A DNA stretch of 59,819 nt from Bacillus tequilensis KCTC 13622 (GTDB lineage Bacteria; Bacillota; Bacilli; Bacillales; Bacillaceae). Both the position numbers and the translations under genes were made by a program. The notes below the pieces were generated by a model. The model was not told the origin of the DNA. It saw nothing but the letters and a program-made list of their open reading frames with translations, and did not search any database. The stretch spans positions 1-59,819 of the forward strand of contig NZ_AYTO01000017.1 in assembly GCF_000507145.1 (NCBI RefSeq), read 5' to 3'. This document shows positions 53,597 to 59,819 of the stretch, in pieces (positions within the stretch are counted from its first letter, which is position 1; each line of letters begins with the position of its first letter).

Positions 53597-53880
53597 TTTG
53601 TTAAATATCTTGGCACCTGTGCGCACGCTTGAAAGAACTAAGCAAAATGCTTGCTTATAAACCATCCCGCTGTAATAATCATGATAGCTTTCATTGATTA
53701 CCAGTTCATCTAATTGGCAATCTGGTTAAAGCTTTAATGGTTATGTCGTCAGTCCAGCTCACTCTAACCCCTGATCTCCATCTGTTAAATCTCCCTGCAG
53801 ATTCTTCATCTATATCATAGTCCGGAGAAAAACTAACGCTTTGCTCGTGACACATATGACGAATAACTGTAAGCTGGCGT
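53597..53880. other. Stretch with no recognisable gene
   Basis: About 280 bases between the rpsI terminator and an isolated + strand terminator at 53881. The minus strand holds a 62-codon open frame (53706-53894, GTG start, MISDLRQLTV...) that I do not recognise. Its GTG overlaps its own AAAGGTG, the next ATG lacks a binding site, and no minus promoter or terminator is clear. It may be a decayed gene fragment. On the + strand, TTGAAA (53629-53634) and TTATAA (53655-53660) are too far apart (20) for a good promoter. Confidence 0.45.
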
Positions 53881-53909
53881 AAATCACTTATCACCTTTGT
53901 GATTTTTTT
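53881..53909 (+). terminator. Orphan terminator upstream of ybaJ
   Basis: AAATCAC (53881-53887) pairs with GTGATTT (53899-53905) around an 11-base loop, followed by T residues to 53909. No + strand gene ends here; the nearest, rpsI, already has its own terminator 290 bases upstream. Confidence 0.7.
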
Positions 53910-53970
53910 GCTTTTTTATGAACTTTTTTCTAAATATGCAAAGGGAAAGCGGTATCAATCTAGAAATATT

Positions 53971-53979
53971 TGTTATACT
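53971..53979 (+). promoter_or_regulatory. Extended -10 promoter of ybaJ
   Basis: TGTTATACT (53971-53979) is an extended -10 without a recognisable -35. Start near 53986 leaves a 20-base leader with AAGGAGA before the ybaJ ATG. Confidence 0.6.
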
Positions 53980-54006
53980 CTATACACTAAAGTAAGGAGA
54001 AGATTC

Positions 54007-54774
54007 ATGAATGCGTTAGTAGACCATAATAGCAAAGCCTGGGATCGAAAAGTAGAAACAGGCAATGAATGGACTGCTGCTGTTGAGCAGCATGTCATTG
54101 AACAAGCGAAAGCAGGCAATTGGGATTTAAGGGTAACACCAATGAAAAATGTTCCAAAGGATTGGTTTCCTCCTGTCAAAGGGCTGAAGGTGCTCTGTTT
54201 GGCATCAGGCGGCGGCCAGCAAGGCCCTGTTTTGGCAGCCGCAGGAGCGGATGTCACTGTATTAGATAACTCGGAAAAACAGCTGGATCAGGATAGAATG
54301 GTTGCGGAGCGCGATAGTCTTACGATACATACTGTCAAAGGAACGATGAACGATCTCAGTCAATTTAAGGATGAATCTTATGATGTCATTGTACATCCTG
54401 TTGCCAATGTTTTTATTGAGAATGTCCTCCCTGTCTGGAAGGAAGCGCATCGTGTGCTGAAAAGAAACGGCGCGCTAATCTCAGGTTTTGTCAATCCTGT
54501 CGTATTTCTGTTTGATGTAGAATTAGAACAGCAAGGGATCTTAAAAGTAAAACACTCCATTCCATATGCCGATTCAGAAGATCTTCCAAAACATAAAGTG
54601 AAACGCCTGATTGAAAATAATGAGGCTCTGGAATTCGGCCATTCCTTAGAAGACCAAATCAAGGGTCAAATAGATGCCGGTTTTATCGTCACTGGTTTTT
54701 ATGAAGATAAAGGCGGATTTGTTTTGGACCAATATATCCATACATATTGTGCAACAAGAAGCGTGAAATTATGA
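54007..54774 (+). CDS. ybaJ: Class I SAM-dependent methyltransferase YbaJ
   Basis: 255 residues. The AdoMet site appears as VLCLASGGGQQGPVLAAAGADVTVLD (about 62-87), with Gly-rich loop and acidic strand end, and the DVIVHPVANVFIE motif IV region follows. The substrate is unknown; it resembles small-molecule methyltransferases of the UbiE/type 11 kind. The start is ATG 54007 behind AAGGAGA; the frame is open to 53899 but passes through the promoter. Terminator at 54780. Confidence 0.88.
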   Translation: MNALVDHNSKAWDRKVETGNEWTAAVEQHVIEQAKAGNWDLRVTPMKNVPKDWFPPVKGLKVLCLASGGGQQGPVLAAAGADVTVLDNSEKQLDQDRMVAERDSLTIHTVKGTMNDLSQFKDESYDVIVHPVANVFIENVLPVWKEAHRVLKRNGALISGFVNPVVFLFDVELEQQGILKVKHSIPYADSEDLPKHKVKRLIENNEALEFGHSLEDQIKGQIDAGFIVTGFYEDKGGFVLDQYIHTYCATRSVKL

Positions 54775-54779
54775 AGAGC

Positions 54780-54807
54780 AGCAGCCTATTAGAGGGGCTG
54801 CTTTTTT
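54780..54807 (+). terminator. Terminator after ybaJ
   Basis: AGCAGCC (54780-54786) pairs with GGCTGCT (54796-54802), followed by six T residues. Confidence 0.9.
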
Positions 54808-54819
54808 AATAATCATTAA

Positions 54820-54833
54820 CGAACGTTTGTTCC
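54820..54833 (+). promoter_or_regulatory. LexA (SOS) box upstream of ybaK
   Basis: CGAACGTTTGTTCC matches the Bacillus LexA consensus CGAACRNRYGTTYC at all but one position. I recall ybaK being listed in the B. subtilis LexA regulon, which fits, but cannot check it here. The promoter it would control is not obvious; the site is 136 bases before the ybaK ATG. Confidence 0.7.
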
Positions 54834-54968
54834 GCACCCTGCAGAAAGCTGCCTAACCCTCTTCATTTTCTCAATTTACACCTTCATTTGGACGAATTTC
54901 CAACCGATTTCGGGCATTGTTTCACCATCCAAACCTCAAAATAACCGGTATAAGGAGAGTGAATTTAT

Positions 54969-55412
54969 ATGGCAGAAGTACTATCTTTTATGGATGTGAA
55001 ACGGCAAAAGGATTTTGAATTAGAAAAGAACTTGCTCAAAGAACTCTCTCTGAGACTAATTATTCAGTCTGTTAGGGACTGTTTGGAACCGTTATTCCCG
55101 TTTTTACATGATGAAAGAGATATTATTAGCGAAGGCTGTATTGATTTTGCCATAGAAGCTTATTTGTTAGGCGGGCGTTTTGGGATATTTGGTTATTACG
55201 GTGAATCCATGCAGAGCATCAGTGCCCGCTCTGCAAGAGAAGAAGAAGAGCTTCGTCTGGAATTTTTTGATTATCTCTATAATTGGATACATGAGCAATA
55301 CGCGACATTTGATAAAAACACGGTTTATGAAGCAGCACGCAAGTTCATTAAAGAATGGTGGACAGCAGGGGTTGTCCAAAGAGAAAAACAGTGTAAGCTT
55401 CGCATGCGGTAA
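54969..55412 (+). CDS. ybaK: Uncharacterised protein YbaK (DUF2521 family)
   Basis: 147-residue soluble protein of unknown function found in bacilli. No signal peptide or membrane segment. It is rich in charged helical sequence; EGCIDFAIEAYLLGGRFGIFGYYG is the most conserved-looking stretch. ATG 54969 follows AAGGAGAGTG. It lies 59 bases upstream of cwlD and is probably co-transcribed with it in sporulation, with a LexA-like box further upstream. Function not inferable. Confidence 0.85.
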   Translation: MAEVLSFMDVKRQKDFELEKNLLKELSLRLIIQSVRDCLEPLFPFLHDERDIISEGCIDFAIEAYLLGGRFGIFGYYGESMQSISARSAREEEELRLEFFDYLYNWIHEQYATFDKNTVYEAARKFIKEWWTAGVVQREKQCKLRMR

Positions 55413-55441
55413 TCATATTTCCCAGCCCTGTCCCATAGTTA
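55413..55441 (+). promoter_or_regulatory. Candidate sigma-E promoter of cwlD
   Basis: TCATATT (55413-55419), 14-base spacer, CATAGTTA (55434-55441), close to the sigE pattern KMATATT/CATACAMT. It is in the 59-base ybaK-cwlD gap, 31 bases before the ATG. cwlD is known to be made in the mother cell. Confidence 0.62.
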
Positions 55442-55471
55442 TGTAATAACGGACAAGCGGGAGGGGAAGGG

Positions 55472-56185
55472 ATGAGGAAAAAGCTGAAATGGCTCGGTTT
55501 TTTGTTAGGCTTCATTGTATTACTATTTCTATTTAAGTATCAGTTCAGCAATAATGATTCTTGGAAGCCGTGGAGCCTGCCCTTGAGCGGGAAAATTATA
55601 TATTTAGATCCAGGTCATGGCGGGCCTGACGGCGGGGCAGTCGGCGGGAAGATGCTAGAGAAGGATGTAACTCTGGAAGTCGCTTTTAGAGTCAGAGATT
55701 ATCTGCAGGAACAAGGAGCACTTGTTATCATGACCAGAGAAAGTGATACCGACCTCGCTCCGGAAGGAACAAAGGGCTACAGCAGACGAAAAGCGGAAGA
55801 TTTAAGACAGCGAGTTAAATTAATAAACCACTCAGAAGCGGAACTCTATATCAGCATTCATCTCAATGCAATTCCGTCGCAAAAATGGAGCGGAGCCCAA
55901 AGCTTTTATTACGGAAAATATGCGGAAAATGAGAAAGTCGCGAAATACATTCAGGATGAGTTGAGAAGAAATCTGGAAAACACAACCCGGAAAGCAAAAC
56001 GGATTCATGGGATCTACTTAATGCAAAACGTCACTAAACCGGGGGCGCTTATAGAAGTCGGATTTTTATCTAATCCAAGTGAAGCAAAGCTGCTCGGGAA
56101 ACCGAAATACCAGGACAAGGTGGCATCTTCCATATATAACGGCGTTTTGCGATACTTCACAGAAAAAGGAGACCCTCCGGAGTAA
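55472..56185 (+). CDS. cwlD: Germination-specific N-acetylmuramoyl-L-alanine amidase CwlD
   Basis: Removes the peptide from muramic acid during spore cortex synthesis, preparing muramic-delta-lactam, the mark read by germination lytic enzymes. It has 237 residues: an N-terminal signal/anchor helix (about 8-22), then an Amidase_3 domain. Zinc ligands H49 (DPGHGG), E63 and H130 (SIHLNA) and catalytic E195 (IEVGFLSN) are all present. ATG 55472 follows GGGAGGGGAAGG. PdaA-type deacetylase is its usual partner (not in the window). Confidence 0.95.
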   Translation: MRKKLKWLGFLLGFIVLLFLFKYQFSNNDSWKPWSLPLSGKIIYLDPGHGGPDGGAVGGKMLEKDVTLEVAFRVRDYLQEQGALVIMTRESDTDLAPEGTKGYSRRKAEDLRQRVKLINHSEAELYISIHLNAIPSQKWSGAQSFYYGKYAENEKVAKYIQDELRRNLENTTRKAKRIHGIYLMQNVTKPGALIEVGFLSNPSEAKLLGKPKYQDKVASSIYNGVLRYFTEKGDPPE

Positions 56186-56196
56186 AGGAGGGTTTT
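56172..56196 (+). terminator. Terminator overlapping the end of cwlD
   Basis: ACCCTCC (56172-56178) pairs with GGAGGGT (56187-56193), followed by four T residues. The 5' arm lies in the last codons and the loop holds the stop codon. Confidence 0.7.
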
Positions 56197-56234
56197 CTTA
56201 CGGTTCGAAGCATAAGACACCCGCCATTTATGTA

Positions 56235-56243
56235 TGATATAAT
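56235..56243 (+). promoter_or_regulatory. Extended -10 promoter of salA
   Basis: TGATATAAT (56235-56243) is a perfect extended -10 with no good -35; salA begins 38 bases later. Confidence 0.7.
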
Positions 56244-56280
56244 ATTGATTGTAAACGAATACACAAAAGGGTGAGGTTCG

Positions 56281-57339
56281 ATGATGAGAGAAGATGAAGT
56301 AAGAAAACTAGTTGGTGAAATGCGCGAACCTTTTCTTCAAAGACCTCTGGGAGAATTGGATGCCGTTAAGGAAATTAAAATAAAGCCTGAAAAACGGCAT
56401 GTCAGTGTAAAAGTCGCTCTTGCAAAAACCGGTACTGCAGAACAAATGCAGATTCAGCAACAGATCGTAAACGTCTTAAAAGGGGCAGGGGCTGAGACGG
56501 TCGGCCTTCGATTTGAAGAGCTGCCTGAAGAAACGGTTGCTAAATTCCGGGCGCCGTCAGCTGAGAAAAAAACATTGTTAAATATGGATAACCCGCCAGT
56601 CTTTCTTGCTGTAGCAAGCGGAAAAGGCGGTGTGGGCAAATCAACTGTGTCAGTAAACCTTGCTATTTCTCTGGCTCGTCTTGGGAAAAAGGTCGGTTTA
56701 ATTGATGCGGATATTTATGGCTTCAGCGTTCCGGATATGATGGGTATCACTGTGCGTCCAACGATTGAAGGAGAGAAACTGCTTCCTGTTGAACGCTTCG
56801 GGGTAAAGGTGATGTCCATGGGCTTTTTCGTAGAAGAAAATGCACCGGTCGTATGGAGAGGGCCGATGCTTGGCAAAATGCTGAATAACTTTTTCCACGA
56901 AGTAGAGTGGGGAGAAGTAGACTATATCGTTCTTGATCTTCCGCCTGGAACAGGAGACGTTGCTCTCGACGTACATACAATGCTTCCAAGCTGCAAAGAA
57001 GTCATCGTATCAACACCGCATCCAACGGCTGCTTTTGTCGCGGCCAGAGCGGGCTCTATGGCGATTAAAACCGATCATGAGGTGGTTGGTGTCATAGAGA
57101 ACATGGCTTATTATGAAAGCGCAAAGACAGGGGAAAGAGAATATGTCTTTGGAAAAGGCGGCGGAGATAAACTAGCTGAGGAACTAAATGTGCCTTTGCT
57201 CGGCAGAATCCCGCTGAAACAGCCTGATTGGGATAAGGATCAATTTGCTCCGTCTGTTTATGACGAAAATCACCCCATCGGAGAAATATATCAGGACATT
57301 GCAAAAGAAATAGTTGCAAAAATGTCAGTGCAAGTATAA
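56281..57339 (+). CDS. salA: Mrp/NBP35-family ATPase SalA
   Basis: 352-residue P-loop ATPase. The N-terminal DUF59/MIP18 domain (about 1-95) precedes the deviant Walker A GKGGVGKST from G114. Switch regions DADIYGFSVPDMMG and DLPPGTGDVALD follow. B. subtilis SalA represses scoC and so promotes exoprotease production; relatives are iron-sulfur carriers, but the CxxC used by those carriers is not evident near the C terminus. ATG 56281 follows GGGTGAGG; a second ATG is at 56284. Confidence 0.92.
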   Translation: MMREDEVRKLVGEMREPFLQRPLGELDAVKEIKIKPEKRHVSVKVALAKTGTAEQMQIQQQIVNVLKGAGAETVGLRFEELPEETVAKFRAPSAEKKTLLNMDNPPVFLAVASGKGGVGKSTVSVNLAISLARLGKKVGLIDADIYGFSVPDMMGITVRPTIEGEKLLPVERFGVKVMSMGFFVEENAPVVWRGPMLGKMLNNFFHEVEWGEVDYIVLDLPPGTGDVALDVHTMLPSCKEVIVSTPHPTAAFVAARAGSMAIKTDHEVVGVIENMAYYESAKTGEREYVFGKGGGDKLAEELNVPLLGRIPLKQPDWDKDQFAPSVYDENHPIGEIYQDIAKEIVAKMSVQV

Positions 57340-57349
57340 ATAAGGCGAA

Positions 57350-57368
57350 CCGGGATACTATATCCCGG
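57350..57368. terminator. Bidirectional hairpin between salA and gerD
   Basis: CCGGGATA (57350-57357) pairs with TATCCCGG (57361-57368) around CTA. T-rich sequence follows on the + side (CTTTCCTTATTC) and more weakly on the - side. It serves the convergent salA and gerD. Confidence 0.75.
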
Positions 57369-57374
57369 CTTTCC

Positions 57375-57932
57375 TTATTCGCTTTCTTTGGCAGTGTCTT
57401 TTGCTGCTTTTTTCAGCTCATCTTCGAACTGTTTTTTGTAAAGCGGACTAGAAAGTGTTTCGTTAATAACCTCTTCTAAATAACTTCGGAATTCTTGGCT
57501 TTTTGCGAGTTCGTTGTACTTTTTATTCATACCCGGATCTTGCATAACACCCATCAGCATCTTCTGGTAATCCGGATCCTTCATTAATTTTTTTATCACT
57601 TTTTCATGTTCTGTCTGAAGAGTTTTAGCAAATCCTTCGGCAAAACCAGTGTCTTCAAAGATGTTTTTCCAAAACTCTTCACCTTTTTTAGAGGTAAGTG
57701 TTTTTTCTATCGTTCCCTTAATCGCATCTTGGTCAATCACCAACGCTTCATTCATCGCATCATCGTTTAATAATTCCTTAATGGCTTTTTTTCCATCATC
57801 AGTTTTTAATATATCAACGACCATTTTTTTGGTCTGATCATAGTCCATATCCGCTGCTTGGTCTTTTGGAGCACAAGCTGTTACAGATAATAACAAAAAA
57901 CAGCTCATCAATAGCGTTTTGGCTTTTGACAT
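57375..57932 (-). CDS. gerD: Spore germination lipoprotein GerD
   Basis: Inner-membrane lipoprotein that clusters the nutrient germinant receptors (germinosome) in spores. It has 185 residues. The signal peptide is MSKAKTLLMSCFLLLSVTAC with lipobox VTAC, making Cys20 the lipid-modified residue. The rest is charged and helical, matching the known trimeric helical rope structure. ATG at 57932 has AAAGGAGC upstream on the minus strand. It is transcribed opposite to salA and kbaA, from a sigG-type promoter. Confidence 0.95.
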   Translation of the reverse strand: MSKAKTLLMSCFLLLSVTACAPKDQAADMDYDQTKKMVVDILKTDDGKKAIKELLNDDAMNEALVIDQDAIKGTIEKTLTSKKGEEFWKNIFEDTGFAEGFAKTLQTEHEKVIKKLMKDPDYQKMLMGVMQDPGMNKKYNELAKSQEFRSYLEEVINETLSSPLYKKQFEDELKKAAKDTAKESE

Positions 57933-57965
57933 ACTTAAGCTCCTTTCACATACTTGTCTTACCTT

Positions 57966-57995
57966 TAATATGATTCACCTGTTTGGAATTATACA
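57966..57995 (-). promoter_or_regulatory. Sigma-G promoter of gerD
   Basis: On the minus strand: TGTATA (57995-57990), 17-base spacer, CATATTA (57972-57966), close to the sigG consensus TGAATA/CATACTA. gerD is known to be expressed in the forespore by sigG. Confidence 0.75.
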
Positions 57996-58041
57996 TAACA
58001 AAATATCGCAGTCAGCGATTTTTGAGGGGTTGAATAAAGAA

Positions 58042-58638
58042 ATGAAAAGCCGTGGTTTAGTTCGTTTTTTCTTTTCTATTTTAGCTGTTGGAGCGCTTAT
58101 CACGAGTATGGTTGGTTTTGCTTTAAAATGGGGAGAATACAAGGGGCTGTTTCTTACTTTTGAAGCGGGACAGATTTTCTCTGTTTTATTTTGGTTTATA
58201 GGCGTGGGCATGATTTTCAGTGTGATCAGCCAAATGGGTTTTTTCGTATTTCTAACAGTTCACCGGTTTGCGCTTGAGATATTAAGGTCCTCATCTCTAT
58301 GGAATTTGCTTCAGTTGTTTTTCGTACTGTTTGTTGCTTTTGATCTCATGTACGTTCGTTTTTTATTTTTTGGAGAGAGCGGAGAATCGATGGCGGGTTA
58401 TGCGTGGTTACCGGTGTTTTTACTGATCTTTGGTGTGATCACAGCTTATATAAAGCAAAAGCAGTCCTCTAAGAAAACGTTTATGTCATCGTTGTTTTTG
58501 ATGGTTGTGATTACCGCATTAGAATGGTTCCCTGCGCTAAGAGTAAATGATGAGGACTGGCTTTATTTAATGCTTTTTCCGTTAATGGCGTGCAATGCTT
58601 TCCAATTGCTGATGTTGCCGAAGTTTGCAGCGAAGTAA
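58042..58638 (+). CDS. kbaA: KinB signalling pathway activator KbaA
   Basis: 198-residue polytopic membrane protein (about six hydrophobic helices) needed for full KinB activity in the phosphorelay that triggers sporulation. It begins MKSRGLVRFFFS. The start is ATG 58042 with GAGGGG upstream; the frame is open to 57919 but that part overlaps the gerD promoter and start antisense. No strong promoter is visible in the 109-base gap to gerD. Its stop abuts the pdaB stop with no space for a separate terminator. Confidence 0.92.
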   Translation: MKSRGLVRFFFSILAVGALITSMVGFALKWGEYKGLFLTFEAGQIFSVLFWFIGVGMIFSVISQMGFFVFLTVHRFALEILRSSSLWNLLQLFFVLFVAFDLMYVRFLFFGESGESMAGYAWLPVFLLIFGVITAYIKQKQSSKKTFMSSLFLMVVITALEWFPALRVNDEDWLYLMLFPLMACNAFQLLMLPKFAAK

Positions 58639-59403
58639 TTACTTTACTTCCGCGGATTTGGCATCTGAATTTGAGATGAGATCTCCTACGGTTACATTTT
58701 TTAATCCTTTTTCTTTCAGCTGATGGATGATATCGGGTAAGGCTTCCTCTGTTTGTTTTGCCGAGTCGGAGGCGTGTAAAAGAATAATGTCTCCCCCGGC
58801 AACTTGCTTGGTCACATTGTCGATGATTTTTTCAACTCCTGGATTTGTCCAGTCTTGAGAGTTCACACTGTAATGAACGACTGTATAATTGTATTGCTTT
58901 GCAACCTTTAGAACTTTCTTATTGAATTGGCCGGTAGGGGGTCTTAATAGCTGTATGTCTTTGACCCCTAACTTTTCAAAGGCGGTTTGCGCACGATTCA
59001 TGTCCTTCTTTATTTCGCTGCTCTCTAAATTGGCATAGTTTTTATAGGCATACCCCATGCTCCCGATTTGATGGCCATCCTTTACGATTCGGGCCACTGT
59101 GTCAGGATGGCGTTCTGCCCAAGAAGCGGAAAGGAAAAATGTCGCATTTTTAATGCCATTTGCCCTCAGAGTATCAAGAATGGGTTCTGCTTTCTCATCA
59201 CCCCAGCTGATATCAAAAGTAAGTGCGATGTCTTTTGAATCTGTTTCTCCTTTATAAATGGCTTTAGGTCCAGTGTCAGTTGAAAACACGGGAAGCGGGA
59301 CAGCTCTTTGAATATAAAAAAAGCTGGCTGCTGCAAATGCGGCGATAAGTATGATAATTAATTGTTTCACCCGTTTAATGTGCCACACATAGAAGTGATT
59401 CAC
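58639..59403 (-). CDS. pdaB: Polysaccharide deacetylase-like sporulation protein PdaB
   Basis: 254 residues: N-terminal membrane anchor (about 13-31), then a NodB-homology domain. It is needed to maintain spore cortex in B. subtilis. The usual TFDDG motif reads TFDISWG (D64 kept, second Asp is I65). The H-x3-H zinc motif reads SMGYAYK (M116 and Y120 replace the histidines). RPPTG and LLHAS motifs are kept. So the standard metal ligands are missing. It starts at GTG 59403 behind AAGGAGGC on the minus strand. It is convergent with kbaA with no gap. Confidence 0.93.
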   Translation of the reverse strand: MNHFYVWHIKRVKQLIIILIAAFAAASFFYIQRAVPLPVFSTDTGPKAIYKGETDSKDIALTFDISWGDEKAEPILDTLRANGIKNATFFLSASWAERHPDTVARIVKDGHQIGSMGYAYKNYANLESSEIKKDMNRAQTAFEKLGVKDIQLLRPPTGQFNKKVLKVAKQYNYTVVHYSVNSQDWTNPGVEKIIDNVTKQVAGGDIILLHASDSAKQTEEALPDIIHQLKEKGLKNVTVGDLISNSDAKSAEVK

Positions 59404-59443
59404 TGATGATGCCTCCTTATCTTGTCCATCATTCTTGTGTTAC

Positions 59444-59473
59444 ATCTTATGAGCATGGCCAATTGAATATAAC
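59444..59473 (-). promoter_or_regulatory. Candidate sigma-E promoter of pdaB
   Basis: On the minus strand: GTTATATT (59473-59466), 14-base spacer, CATAAGAT (59451-59444), matching sigE (KMATATT/CATACAMT). It lies 41 bases before the pdaB GTG and fits its sporulation role. Confidence 0.72.
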
Positions 59474-59511
59474 CGATAAAAAGTTTCTTTAAATTCAGCT
59501 TAAATTTGTTA

Positions 59512-59541
59512 TTGACCTTTTAATAATATCCGTGATATATT
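59512..59541 (+). promoter_or_regulatory. rRNA operon promoter P1
   Basis: TTGACC (59512-59517), 18-base spacer, TATATT (59536-59541). First of two tandem promoters typical of Bacillus rrn operons, preceded by AT-rich DNA that could act as an UP element. Confidence 0.75.
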
Positions 59542-59607
59542 ATTATTCGTCGCTGATAAACAGCCGACATCAACTAAAAGCTTCATTAAATACTTTGAAA
59601 AAAGTTA

Positions 59608-59636
59608 TTGACTTAAAAGAAGTTGAATGTTATAGT
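59608..59636 (+). promoter_or_regulatory. rRNA operon promoter P2
   Basis: TTGACT (59608-59613), 17-base spacer, TATAGT (59631-59636). Start near 59643. Confidence 0.88.
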
Positions 59637-59642
59637 AATAAA

Positions 59643-59819
59643 GCTGCTTCGTTAAGCGGCAGTTATGATCTTTGAAAACTAAACAAGACAAAACGTACCT
59701 GTTAATTCATTTTTAAACAAATCGCACAGCGATGTGCGTAGTCAGTCAAACTAGGGCCTGCACGATGCAGGTCACACAGATGTCGTCGCAGGATGCGGCG
59801 AACTTAATCTGTGATCCAT
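59643..59819 (+). other. 16S rRNA leader (precursor 5' region), incomplete
   Basis: Contains the boxA-like TGATCTTTGAAAACT (59666-59680) used for rRNA antitermination. Hairpins include CCTGCA/TGCAGG (about 59757-59771) and a CACAGAT/ATCTGTG stem (about 59774 to 59815) that would form part of the processing structure. The mature 16S 5' end is not reached before the window ends. Confidence 0.8.

Noticed and set aside
53706..53894. 62-codon minus frame as a real gene
   Set aside because: Its GTG overlaps its only binding-site-like sequence, it lacks a promoter and resembles no family I know; kept only as part of the unexplained region.

Overview
The window is a low-GC Firmicute chromosome segment. 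Its gene order and protein sequences match the Bacillus subtilis group: rrn - ctsR-mcsA-mcsB-clpC-radA-disA - yacL-ispD-ispF - gltX-cysE-cysS - sigH - rpoBC - str/S10/spc/alpha clusters - ecfA1A2T-truA - rplM-rpsI - sporulation genes - rrn. Sporulation and germination genes (sigH, cwlD, gerD, kbaA, pdaB), the arginine kinase McsB, a T-box and sigE/sigG-type promoters all fit Bacillus. Compared from memory with strain 168, most proteins differ by only a few residues. YbaC differs much more, so this looks like a sister species or divergent strain of the group rather than 168 itself. That placement is recollection, not an alignment.

Layout. 1-98: 3' end of a 5S rRNA and its terminator. 171-7406: stress and DNA-integrity operon (CtsR repressor, McsA/McsB protein-arginine kinase, ClpC unfoldase, RadA, DisA) under sigA, probable sigB and CtsR control. 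7524-9806: YacL and two MEP isoprenoid enzymes. 9896-15388: glutamyl-tRNA synthetase, a cysteine T-box, cysE-cysS, and RNA enzymes MrnC, RlmB and Rae1. 15451-19830: sigH, rpmGB, secE, nusG and the L11/L1 and L10/L12 genes with leader RNAs. 19920-28012: ybxB and rpoB-rpoC. 28191-32921: rplGB, S12, S7, EF-G, EF-Tu. 33023-33979: ybaC, an alpha/beta hydrolase between two translation clusters. 34216-49170: S10-spc-alpha superoperon with secY, adk, map, infA and rpoA. A frameshifted KOW-domain relic sits between map and infA. 49301-52538: energy-coupling (ECF) transporter module and truA. 52700-53550: L13-S9 with an L13 leader. 54007-59403: ybaJ, ybaK, cwlD, salA, gerD (-), kbaA, pdaB (-). 59512-59819: tandem rRNA promoters and the 16S leader; the mature 16S lies beyond the window.

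How it works together. Almost every gene serves transcription, translation, protein export or quality control of proteins and DNA. The flanking rRNA operons point the same way, so the r-protein block is bracketed by direct repeats. Most regulation I can see is at RNA level: T-box, L10 and L13 leaders, a pair of matching L1-like hairpins before rplK and rplA, a structured S10 leader, and tandem terminators before nusG. The right end switches to sporulation control.

I found no mobile element, CRISPR array, tRNA or clearly foreign gene. The most useful leads for a second look are the secE-nusG terminator pair, the rplK/rplA hairpin pair, the KOW relic, the S10 leader, the orphan terminator between rpsI and ybaJ, and the missing metal ligands of PdaB.
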